31,380 nucleotides of DNA, from NCBI GenBank assembly GCA_910587835.1, contig CAJUNQ010000044.1, positions 1 to 31,380 of the forward strand, given 5' to 3'. The number at the start of each line of letters is the position of its first letter. Positions within the stretch are counted from its first letter, which is position 1. The notes under the pieces were generated by a model. That model was not told the origin of the DNA. It did no database searches and saw only the letters and a program-made list of their open reading frames with translations. Position numbers and translations under genes: made by a program. Positions 7,356 to 14,405 of this stretch are shown one piece after another. The stretch is from an uncultured Oscillospiraceae bacterium (GTDB taxonomy: Bacteria > Bacillota > Clostridia > Oscillospirales > Acutalibacteraceae).

Positions 7356-8588
7356 CTATCGGGCTTTGACCCCTTCTACCAGCCGGTCCAGCTGCTCTTG
7401 TAAGGGGACGCCGTCAGGGTTGCCCAGGGCCATGTTTCCGGCGAACTCGGTGACCGGGTCCCAGAATTTTCCCCCCACCCGCTGCAGCTGGGAAAACTCG
7501 GACTGGGCCAGCAGGGCCGCAATGGCAGGGGAGCTTTGGACCTCGGGGGAATTGGCGGCGCGTATGTTGGAGGGCCCCTGCCCCCGCACCGCGAAACGGC
7601 GGGCCTGGCCGTTCTCGCTGGTGATCCACTCGGCCAGGCGGGCCGCCCACTCCGCCTCGGGCGAATAGGCGTTGACCCCGATGAGCTTGCAGCCGGAGAA
7701 GGAGGCCATCTGGATTTCCTGGCCGGCGCAGGTAAAGGTGGGCAGCTTGGCGGCTCCGGTGTTCTCGCCCCAGGCCTCTTCTACCGCCACGGCGTTCCAC
7801 ACGCCGCTGACCCCTGCCGCCACGGAGCCGTCCTGCACCCCGGCCAGAAAGTCCGTGTCTACCCGGTTGGCAAAGCCTGGACTGGCCGCAATGTCCAGCA
7901 TGGCCTGGGCCACGTCTACCCCGCGGATGGGCCCCTCGGAGTTGTTCCAGGTGCAGGTGTTGGTGATGCCGTCGTCGTTGATGCGCACCTCCATGCCGGT
8001 GTTGCCGAAAAAGGCGTACACATACCAGGCGGAGGACCAATCCATGGTCACCAGCTTGCCGGCCTCTGCCGCCGCTTCTACCAGGCGGTTGAAGCTTTGC
8101 ACGTCCTCATCGGAAAAATAAGCCTTATTATAGTATAGAAAATAGCCGTTGTCTGCTGTGAGGGGGTAGGCGTAGAGCTTGCCGTCCACACTGGCCGCTT
8201 CTACCGCGGCAGGCAGATTGGCGCTGCTGACGGCCGCCGTGTCCTCTAAGGGGGCCAGCGCCCCGGCCGCTGCCAATGCCGCCAGCTGGTCGTCCGCAAA
8301 GGCGAACACGTCCGGCCCGCCCTCCAGGCCGGCCAGCAGGGCGTCTTTGCAGCCTGACTCGCTTTGAGGCTGGTAGGTGATTTCAAAATCCGCCTGGCCC
8401 GCATACTGCTGTTGAAAGGAGGCGAAAAGCTCGTTGAGCAGCGCCTCATCCTCTTCGGCACCCCACACGGTCAGGGCCACTGTACGGGAGGCGGGCGGCT
8501 CCTCCTGGGGCTGGGGTTTTTGACCGGTACAGGCAGTCAGCAAAAGCAATATGCCTGCGGCCAGCAAAAGAAAGCTTTTCCGAACCAT
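7356..8588 (-). CDS. Sugar-type extracellular solute-binding lipoprotein, orphan
   Basis: This 410-residue protein begins with a lipoprotein signal peptide (MVRKSFLLLAAGILLLLTAC, lipobox LTAC, Cys20). The mature part is a family-1 solute-binding protein: TVALTVWGAEEDEALLNELFASF at the front, GGPDVFAFADDQLAALAAAGALAPL as the typical lobe-1 segment, and SGVWNAVAVEE before the hinge. It would be anchored outside the membrane and bind a sugar. No permease or ATPase is adjacent; the next gene is a chemoreceptor. Sensing rather than uptake is therefore plausible. An in-frame TGA lies just upstream of ATG 8588, which fixes the start; AAAGG is 11 bases away. A fold-back element occupies its leader. 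Confidence 0.9.
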   Translation of the reverse strand: MVRKSFLLLAAGILLLLTACTGQKPQPQEEPPASRTVALTVWGAEEDEALLNELFASFQQQYAGQADFEITYQPQSESGCKDALLAGLEGGPDVFAFADDQLAALAAAGALAPLEDTAAVSSANLPAAVEAASVDGKLYAYPLTADNGYFLYYNKAYFSDEDVQSFNRLVEAAAEAGKLVTMDWSSAWYVYAFFGNTGMEVRINDDGITNTCTWNNSEGPIRGVDVAQAMLDIAASPGFANRVDTDFLAGVQDGSVAAGVSGVWNAVAVEEAWGENTGAAKLPTFTCAGQEIQMASFSGCKLIGVNAYSPEAEWAARLAEWITSENGQARRFAVRGQGPSNIRAANSPEVQSSPAIAALLAQSEFSQLQRVGGKFWDPVTEFAGNMALGNPDGVPLQEQLDRLVEGVKAR

Positions 8589-8650
8589 GAACCATCATGC
8601 CTTTCTGTGATGTTTGAAGGCCGCGCCTGCCGGTTTCTGCGTTTGGCCTA

Positions 8651-8812
8651 GAGTCTGTTTGAAAACCGGAGAAATGTCGGATTTTTGTCCAAAAACGAGG
8701 GCTTTCAAGGAAAAAACCGCAAGAAAGGCTTGCCGCCTTTCGAGGATGTTTGACGCAGGAAGCGCCGTTTTGGGGCAAAACAGACGGCGTTTCGGAGTTT
8801 TAAAACAGACTC
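8651..8812 (+). repeat. Fold-back element copy E3 (162 bp, TA flanks)
   Basis: Terminal inverted repeats GAGTCTGTTTGAAAAC and GTTTTAAAACAGACTC bound a 162 bp unit with TA on both sides (8649-8650, 8813-8814). The interior has the shared core CAAGGAAAAAACCGCAAG, then TTTCGAGGATGTTTGACGCA. The size, fold-back shape and TA flanks resemble a MITE mobilised by an IS630/mariner-type transposase; none is present in the window. It lies in the leader of the binding-protein gene. Confidence 0.75.
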
Positions 8813-8897
8813 TAGGCAGGGCGCGGCTGTGGTACAGGATACCATTCGATGGGAGTTTTCCGGTTCTTTCACAGAGGGAAACTCCCTTTGTTTGTAT

Positions 8898-8906
8898 ATT
8901 ATAGCA
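8898..8906 (-). promoter_or_regulatory. Possible extended -10 promoter upstream of the binding protein
   Basis: Minus-strand TGCTATAAT is a full extended -10 element, but no good -35 box lies 16-18 bases upstream. It would start transcription near 8891, between elements E3 and E4, giving a roughly 300-base leader. Confidence 0.45.
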
Positions 8907-8955
8907 TAGCTCCAAGCCGCTTTGCGTATTGGGAAATCGCTGCCGCGATTTCTAA

Positions 8956-9117
8956 GAACCTGTATTCATAGGCGGAGGATGCCGGAGTGGCGAGGGATTT
9001 TGTCGCCCTGCAAGGCAAAAAATCGCAGGAATACTTGCCGTATTTCAAGATTTTTTAACGCAGCAGGACGGCAAAAGACCCGTCCCTCCGGCGTTCAACG
9101 CCTGTGAATACAGGTTC
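8956..9117 (+). repeat. Fold-back element copy E4 (162 bp, TAA flanks)
   Basis: Perfect terminal repeats GAACCTGTATTCA and TGAATACAGGTTC bound 162 bp, flanked on both sides by TAA (8953-8955, 9118-9120). The arms stay imperfectly paired for about 45 bp inward. The core GCAAGGCAAAAAATCGCAG, then CTTGCCG, TTTCAAGATTTTTTAACGCAG matches the other copies, while the termini differ from E3 and E5. It lies 138 bp from E3 in the same orientation. Confidence 0.75.
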
Positions 9118-9162
9118 TAAAACTACTTCGCAGTTTCGGCTCTACTGAAATGTCATATGGAC

Positions 9163-9191
9163 ATTATAGCATATTGTCGCCTTTCTGGCAA
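9163..9191 (-). promoter_or_regulatory. Promoter reading toward the binding protein/chemoreceptor pair
   Basis: On the minus strand TTGCCA (9191-9186), a 17-base spacer and TATAAT (9168-9163) also has the extended TGC before the -10. Start near 9156. The transcript would carry E4 and E3 before reaching the binding-protein gene at 8588. Confidence 0.72.
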
Positions 9192-9243
9192 GTCTTGAAT
9201 CATGGGGGGGCTTGGGCTTCGGTTCTTTTTGGGGAGCTATGGA

Positions 9244-9277
9244 AAAAGCCGGCCCTGCGTTCAGGGCCGACTTTTTT
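9244..9277 (-). terminator. Bidirectional terminator
   Basis: CGGCCCTG (9250-9257) pairs with CAGGGCCG (9262-9269), with ACTTTTTTG after it on the plus strand and CTTTTTCC on the minus strand. On the minus strand it would end the 54-residue gene at 9464-9628, from which it is now separated by element E5. Confidence 0.8.
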
Positions 9278-9303
9278 GTTTTGTGTGATGGGGGGCGGGT
9301 TTA

Positions 9304-9464
9304 GGGCTTGTTTGAAAAATCGGAAACGCTGTCTTTTTACCCAGAAGGGGCCCCTTTCTGCGTCAAAAATCCTCGCCAATCGGAAGATTGCCTTGCGGTT
9401 TTTTTCTTGAAATGAACCCCTTCTGGGTATAAATTCGTCATTCCCTCTATTTTCAAACAAGCCC
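9304..9464 (-). repeat. Fold-back element copy E5 (161 bp) inserted in a stop codon
   Basis: Terminal repeats GGGCTTGTTTGAAAA and TTTTCAAACAAGCCC bound 161 bp with TA on each side (9302-9303, 9465-9466). The minus strand holds the core TTTCAAGAAAAAAACCGCAAG-like segment, then GCGAGGATTTTTGACGCAG. Its right TA forms part of the stop codon of the small gene. Removing the element and one TA restores a TAA stop. Confidence 0.78.
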
Positions 9465-9628
9465 TAGTCCAGCAGAGTCCAGGAAAAATTTTCCCAGAGC
9501 AGTCTGCTGCCTATGTCGGTCCCCTGGGGCAAAAGGAACATGGCCACCTGGTTCTCGACGCCGCTTTCGCTGGTCATGTAGGCGTAATCGCCATTGATGG
9601 AATGCACGGTATACTTGACTGGCTCCAT
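9464..9628 (-). CDS. Small protein of 54 residues, possibly DUF3006-like
   Basis: The protein starts MEPVKYTVHSINGDYAYM and ends with LLPQGTDIGSRLLWENFSW plus four residues. It has no signal peptide or membrane segment. The pattern 'YTVxxIxGDYAxM ... LLPxGxxxGxxL' resembles DUF3006-type small beta proteins, but the match is from memory and weak. Support for a real gene is strong: a promoter identical to consensus at 9658-9686, AGGAGAGGG a few bases before ATG 9628, and a terminator at 9244-9277. It lies downstream of the GH116 gene and may also receive read-through from that operon. Its function is unknown. The stop codon is formed with the edge of E5. Confidence 0.75.
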   Translation of the reverse strand: MEPVKYTVHSINGDYAYMTSESGVENQVAMFLLPQGTDIGSRLLWENFSWTLLD

Positions 9629-9657
9629 AATACCCTCTCCTTTGTTTGGTAGAGAGT

Positions 9658-9686
9658 ATTATATCATTTCAGCCGGTCCGTGTCAA
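9658..9686 (-). promoter_or_regulatory. Perfect consensus promoter of the 54-residue gene
   Basis: On the minus strand TTGACA (9686-9681), exactly 17 bases, and TATAAT (9663-9658). Start near 9651, about 22 bases before the start codon. It begins only 23 bp after the GH116 stop codon, so the small gene has its own strong expression. Confidence 0.88.
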
Positions 9687-9708
9687 TGAAAGCGGGGTGC
9701 GGGCCTGG

Positions 9709-12132
9709 CTACTCCATGACGATTCGTTCTACCGGGATCTGTCCCCGGACCACTTGGAGTTCAACGCGGCCGTTCTTCTGGGTCACTGTGCCGTAGCCTG
9801 TGGCGGCGCTGAGGAACACGGTGTAGGCCGGGGCATCTGGCGCGCCGGCGTACAGGGTCTTGTCCACCGCGTCGTACCGCACGCCGGTGCTGGCCTGTAG
9901 ATAGGCGTAGGACGCCAAGGCCCGGGCGTACCAGTGGCCGCACTCGTACTCGTCGAAGGGGTTGCGCTTGACCCCGTCATAACGGGCCCGGCTGGCGGCG
10001 ATGATGGCTTTTGCCTCCTCGGTGCAGCCGAACATCATCAGGTGGGAGGCCACCTGGTGCTCGACGCCGGTCCACACCTCGTCGCTGTACACAAAGGGCA
10101 GGGAGGGCCTGCCGCCCCGGGGCCAGGTGCACAGCAGCAGCCCGCCCTCATCGCCCAGGGCATAGCCAGGACGCTGGGGGTTGGCGTGGTCTGTGAGGCT
10201 GGCCTTGAAATTGTAGCGGTATACGGCCAGCAGGTGGCTTTTGAGCTTTTCCGGGTCCAGAATGTCGCCCAGGCCGCAGACCCTTGCCAGCCAGGCTCCG
10301 GCCACCCCGTCGGAAATGCAGCCGGAGCCGTATTGATATTTGGGGCCCTCCCGCTCCATCAGGGCGCGGCTGGCGGCTGGCTCATGGGACAGGTCAAAGG
10401 GGGCTTTCAGGGCAGTCCATTCCACCTGCTGGGTAAAGTATTCCCCATTGAACAGGCGGGTCTCCATGTACGCCCGGCCCTGGCAGTACAGCCGCTCATA
10501 CTGGGCGGGGTCCTTCCCCAGCGCGCGGGCCATGCGGCTCATGGCTGTCAGGGCCCCCAGATAGAAGGAGGTGCACATGCCGTCTGCGCCCCAGAACTCA
10601 ATGTCGTAGGTGTTGTGATGGGGCTCCTTCAGCACGCCCTGCCGGTTCTTGTCCCAGGTGTCGATACAGTAGTCGAGGCTTTTTTTCATCAGCGGCCAGT
10701 ATTCTCTGATGAAGCCAGTGTCGCCGCTGACGCGCCACTCCCGGTACATTTTCATAATACCCCCCAACTGCCCGTCGGAGGCGGCGTGAAAGGTGTGGCC
10801 TGAGGGGCGGATGGGCAGGGAGGTACGGAACTCCTGATGCCCCGCCTCGTTCTGGTCCTCGTGAAACTCCGCGTCCCGGAAGGTGCGCTCCAGCTGGGGG
10901 AACAGGTGGCAGAGGGCTTGGGCGTAGTTCCACACATGGGTGCAGCTGCCGTGACAGCTGCCAATGGTATCGCAGCAGCCCTCCCAGGCCCAGAGCCGCC
11001 CGTCTGTCTGCCGCAGGATGGTGGGAGATTTTAGAATGGACAGATTGGATGTCAGGGCGTCCAGGGCCTGGCCGGGCAGAGTGGAGGCAAACAGCGTCTG
11101 GGAGAAGGTCTCCGACTCCCTCCAAAGCCACTGGAAACGGCTGCGATAGTAGGCCATCACCTCCTCTACGCAGCCGAACCGGCCGGCATACCAGGGACGG
11201 TAGGCCTCTTTTGGGGCAGAGCCGATGTCCGCCTCATAGCCCAGGCGCAGGGCGCTGTGGGGCACATACCAGGCAAGGTGCAGGTCGACCACCTTGCGCT
11301 CCCCTGGGGCCAGGGCAAAGGGCACTGCCAGAGAGCCCCCCAGGCTTTTGCCGTCCGCCCGCTGGGCCTGACGGGCTCCCCCCTCCGCCAGCTCCTTCCA
11401 CAGCATGGTCAGGGGGTCGAACCAGCCGCTGGGGAACCAGTCTGTGTTGAGAAGCGCGCCGTCCTCCTCTGTCCGGATGAGGCACTGGCCAAAGGCGGCG
11501 GGGTCTCCCTCTTTGGCCGGGCAGGTCAGCAGCAGCCCGCCCTCCTGCTGGGTGATGGTCCCCTCCGGGGTCTCCGCCTCTGGCGAGGGGAACCATTTGT
11601 CCTCTGGGCGTACCATCAGGTTGCGGGTGTGGAAGGAGTACACGGCCTCTACCGGCGTGTCCCCCTGGTTCTCAAAGGTGTAGCGCAGGGTTGCGGCGGG
11701 CAGGCAGGAGCTCTCCCCATCGCCGGGCACAAAGGGGCTGAAGGCGGTCATGGACACGGCGAGAGGGGCGGCTTCCTCTTGAAATGTCAGATGGGCAAAG
11801 GGGAACCGCCCCTGAAAGGTGTTGGACCGGAACCGGGGCAGGCCGTAGGTTTTGCCGAACTGGTTGTGAGTACCCAGCCCGGAAAGGCTCCCCCGGGCGC
11901 CGAATATTTTTTTGCGGGGCACAGGGCCTTCCAGCACCCGGGCCCAGTTGGCGCCGTTTTGCCGGACGTACAGAGCGGAAAAGCATTCCGGCTCGTGAAA
12001 CAGGTCGGGGGCGTGGCGCAGGGAGAGGCTGCCCAGGGAGCCTGCGCCCTCTATGCAGAACATGCCCGCGCCTATGCCGCCGACAGGGAACGCGATTTGC
12101 TCGCACTGCCCGCCTTGATAGATTTTGCTCAT
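9709..12132 (-). CDS. GH116-type (GBA2-like) glycoside hydrolase
   Basis: This 807-residue protein has no signal peptide, so it probably acts inside the cell on imported oligosaccharides. The N-terminal GBA2-type beta domain starts with FPVGGIGAGMFCIEGAGSLG, the hallmark of the family. The alpha-barrel catalytic part has WAWEGCCDTIGSCHGSCTHV (380-399) and HHNTYDIEFWGADGMCTSFY (505-524). By analogy with characterised GH116 enzymes, Glu384 of WEG is the likely nucleophile and Asp510 of NTYD the acid/base (inference from remembered alignments). Known members are beta-glucosidases, beta-xylosidases and related enzymes. GGAGGTAAAATT precedes ATG 12132. It is the last gene of the sugar operon, after a 170 bp gap with hairpins but no visible promoter. 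Confidence 0.88.
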   Translation of the reverse strand: MSKIYQGGQCEQIAFPVGGIGAGMFCIEGAGSLGSLSLRHAPDLFHEPECFSALYVRQNGANWARVLEGPVPRKKIFGARGSLSGLGTHNQFGKTYGLPRFRSNTFQGRFPFAHLTFQEEAAPLAVSMTAFSPFVPGDGESSCLPAATLRYTFENQGDTPVEAVYSFHTRNLMVRPEDKWFPSPEAETPEGTITQQEGGLLLTCPAKEGDPAAFGQCLIRTEEDGALLNTDWFPSGWFDPLTMLWKELAEGGARQAQRADGKSLGGSLAVPFALAPGERKVVDLHLAWYVPHSALRLGYEADIGSAPKEAYRPWYAGRFGCVEEVMAYYRSRFQWLWRESETFSQTLFASTLPGQALDALTSNLSILKSPTILRQTDGRLWAWEGCCDTIGSCHGSCTHVWNYAQALCHLFPQLERTFRDAEFHEDQNEAGHQEFRTSLPIRPSGHTFHAASDGQLGGIMKMYREWRVSGDTGFIREYWPLMKKSLDYCIDTWDKNRQGVLKEPHHNTYDIEFWGADGMCTSFYLGALTAMSRMARALGKDPAQYERLYCQGRAYMETRLFNGEYFTQQVEWTALKAPFDLSHEPAASRALMEREGPKYQYGSGCISDGVAGAWLARVCGLGDILDPEKLKSHLLAVYRYNFKASLTDHANPQRPGYALGDEGGLLLCTWPRGGRPSLPFVYSDEVWTGVEHQVASHLMMFGCTEEAKAIIAASRARYDGVKRNPFDEYECGHWYARALASYAYLQASTGVRYDAVDKTLYAGAPDAPAYTVFLSAATGYGTVTQKNGRVELQVVRGQIPVERIVME

Positions 12133-12175
12133 AATTTTACCTCCATTCTGGGTTTGCCGGGAAAGTCGGGCTGAG

Positions 12176-12287
12176 GCAAGAGGGGGGGGGCTGGGCTCTT
12201 GCTTTTGGGAATTGATTGACTGGGGCTTTGGGTGTGTTCTCTGGGTAAGGGGAGGCCGCGGGCCTTCTCTCAGGAAGCCCCGCGGCC
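12176..12287 (-). other. Intergenic hairpins between DUF4185 and GH116 genes
   Basis: GGCCGCGGG (12254-12262) pairs with CCCGCGGCC (12279-12287), and GCAAGAG (12176-12182) pairs with CTCTTGC (12196-12202). Neither has a minus-strand T run, so they look like RNA-processing or stability hairpins rather than full terminators. The second one is followed by TTTT on the plus strand. Confidence 0.45.
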
Positions 12288-12302
12288 CGAAAGCTTATTG
12301 GC

Positions 12303-13544
12303 TTATTTTTCCAGCTCCAGCTCCATCAGAGCCACATTGTACACCGGCAGCCAGAGGGACATGAGAAAGCCGATCTTCTTCCCGTCCTTTGACACATACC
12401 GGGGGTTCATAAACGCGCCGTACAGGCCGGGAAAGTCCTGCTGGGCGGCAATGGTCACGGGAGGGGAATAGGGGCCCCAGATCTCCTTGGCGCTGCGCAT
12501 GATGAGGTCGGGCCCGGAGATATAGGCCGCCAGCCATTCCCCCAGATATTCGCTGTACAGGAAGGACATCTCCCCCACCGGCTTTTGCAGAAGGTCGACT
12601 GCATGGGCCAGCCCCTCCTCCCCAGGGGTGAAGATGGGCGTGCCGTCCTCCTGGTAGCCGGTGAGGTACTCGTAGGCCTCCCGGCTTTCGTAGCTGGCGG
12701 CGGCAACCCGCATCAGCCCCGCGCCGCCGCTGCGCCCGCCGGTAATGCCGGGTATATACACCATTTCGTCTACCAGCACGGGGTACATCTGACAGAAGCG
12801 GCTGTCGCCGGGCCATTGGAGGCCCTCCAGTATGTCCCAGGTCTCTCCATTGTCTGTGCTTTTTGCCACTGCGCCATAGTTGCACTCCCACTCGCCGGGC
12901 TCGCCCCAGTGGCGCACAGACATGAAGGACAGGTAGAGGCTGCCGCCCAGGCACAGGGCTCCGGTGGGGATTTTGGTCATCTCTTTGCCATCGGTTTTCT
13001 TTCCCCGCAGCAGCTCTTTGGCCACCCCGGTGCTGCTGGCGATCATGCGGTCAAAGGTAATGCCGTCCGTATAGTCTCCATCCGTGGACACTGCCGCCAC
13101 ATTGCTGCGCCAGTGTTCGGTCTGGTCCTCGTTTTTAAAGGTGTCGCCAAAGAAGAAAAAGGTCTCCTCTCCTTTGTTGACGGACAGCCCCAGGTCAGTG
13201 CCCCCCACGCCGTATTGGCTGGCGGTGCGGTTCTCGGAATACTCCCCGGTCACCATGCCGATCATGTGGACGTTCTTCACCCGGTGCAGGTTGAATTGGT
13301 CCTCCGGGTCCCGCATGGGCTGGTAGGTCAGGCTTTTCTTCATCAGCCCGGCAATTACCGCCTCCCCCTCCTGCCGGGTTTTTTCGGCGTTGGTGAGGGG
13401 CTTTGCCTTGGGGGTGGGCTCCGGGGCCAGGGTCGGGCCGGGGGTGGGGGCGGGGACCGGCTCTCTTGTCTGACAGCTGGCGGCGCTTGCCAGCAGCAGG
13501 GCGGCAAGGAGGGCCCCAAGGCCCCGTTGGATTTTGTTACCCAT
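12303..13544 (-). CDS. DUF4185 lipoprotein, GH183-type putative D-arabinan hydrolase
   Basis: This 413-residue protein has an N-terminal signal ending ALLLASAASC (Cys24, acceptable lipobox), then a proline-rich linker to about 50. The rest is a DUF4185 five-bladed-propeller-like fold: GGTDLGLSVNKGEETFFFFGDTF, YLSFMSVRHWGEPGEWEC, AKSTDNGETWDI and YSEYLGEWLAAYISG are typical blade segments. Members of DUF4185 were shown to be endo-D-arabinanases and classed as GH183. The signal and linker place it at the outer surface, suited to cutting a polymer before import. It follows the permease gene by 12 bp with GGGGGAGGGG before the ATG. D-arabinan activity of this member is inferred from family and neighbours; other furanosides are possible. 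Confidence 0.82.
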   Translation of the reverse strand: MGNKIQRGLGALLAALLLASAASCQTREPVPAPTPGPTLAPEPTPKAKPLTNAEKTRQEGEAVIAGLMKKSLTYQPMRDPEDQFNLHRVKNVHMIGMVTGEYSENRTASQYGVGGTDLGLSVNKGEETFFFFGDTFKNEDQTEHWRSNVAAVSTDGDYTDGITFDRMIASSTGVAKELLRGKKTDGKEMTKIPTGALCLGGSLYLSFMSVRHWGEPGEWECNYGAVAKSTDNGETWDILEGLQWPGDSRFCQMYPVLVDEMVYIPGITGGRSGGAGLMRVAAASYESREAYEYLTGYQEDGTPIFTPGEEGLAHAVDLLQKPVGEMSFLYSEYLGEWLAAYISGPDLIMRSAKEIWGPYSPPVTIAAQQDFPGLYGAFMNPRYVSKDGKKIGFLMSLWLPVYNVALMELELEK

Positions 13545-13556
13545 AGGCCCCTCCCC

Positions 13557-14393
13557 CTACTTCAGCCCGGAGAGCACAAAGCCCTTGACAATGTGCTTTT
13601 GGAAGATGGCGAACAGGGCAATGGGTGGGATGACCGCCAGGCAGGTGGCGGCCATAATGCGGCCGTACTCTGTGCCGTAGTCGGTTTGAAAGGAGCGGAT
13701 GATGGGCATGACCTGCTGGATGGACTTGTCGGTGACTGTGATGGAGGGCCACATGAAGCTGTTCCAGTAGCCGATGAAGATGCCCGCCCCCTGCACCACC
13801 ATGGGGGTGACGGAAAGGGGCAGAAACACGGTCCAGAAAATGCGGAACCGCCCGCAGCCGTCAATGCGGGCCGCGTCCTCCAGGCTGGCGGGGATGTTGA
13901 GAAAGAACTGGCGGAAGAAAAAGATATTGTAGCCGCCGGCAATGCCGGGCACCAGCAGCACCCACAGGGTGTTGATCATGTGCAGGGAGTGCACCACCAG
14001 GTAGGAGGTGATGAGAATGGTGAGGCCGGGCACATACATGGTGATGAGGCAGTAGACCCAGAACAGCCGCTTGCCAAAGAATTCCAGCCGGGCAAAGGCG
14101 TAGGCTGCCATCATGTTCACCAGCAGCGAGAACACCACCCCCAGCGCCGCCACCAGGAAGGTGACCAGCATGGCGTGGAACAGGGGATTTTGGGCGCTCA
14201 CCAGAACGGCCTCATAGTTGGTGGTGATCCAGTCTTTGGGGAGCATACGCAGAGGGGTTGCCAGGACCTCTTGCTTGTTTTTGAAGCTGGCCAGAAGCAT
14301 CCACAGCAGGGGGAACAAGGAGACTGCCGCCACGGCCAGGGCGACCACATAGCCCATGCCCCGCCGGAGCTTTGCCAAAGGTTTTGTTTTCAC
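13557..14393 (-). CDS. CUT1 sugar ABC transporter permease (MalG type)
   Basis: This 278-residue inner-membrane subunit of a carbohydrate importer has six hydrophobic helices, the first at about 13-33. The EAA loop is EDAARIDGCGRFRIFWTVFLPL (about 191-212), the coupling element that docks with the ATPase. The C-terminal KGFVLSGLK tail is characteristic of MalG-type partners. Translation begins at GTG 14393 after AGGAGGG. It lies 12 bp after the MalF-type gene. No ATPase gene is in the locus; in Firmicutes a shared MsmK-like ATPase commonly serves such transporters. Confidence 0.95.
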   Translation of the reverse strand: MKTKPLAKLRRGMGYVVALAVAAVSLFPLLWMLLASFKNKQEVLATPLRMLPKDWITTNYEAVLVSAQNPLFHAMLVTFLVAALGVVFSLLVNMMAAYAFARLEFFGKRLFWVYCLITMYVPGLTILITSYLVVHSLHMINTLWVLLVPGIAGGYNIFFFRQFFLNIPASLEDAARIDGCGRFRIFWTVFLPLSVTPMVVQGAGIFIGYWNSFMWPSITVTDKSIQQVMPIIRSFQTDYGTEYGRIMAATCLAVIPPIALFAIFQKHIVKGFVLSGLK

Positions 14394-14405
14394 CGGTTTC
14401 CCTCC

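Noticed and set aside
1..9464. Short repeats read as a CRISPR array.
   Set aside because: Copies are 160 bp fold-backs, unevenly spaced and on both orientations, with no repeat-spacer pattern and no cas genes.
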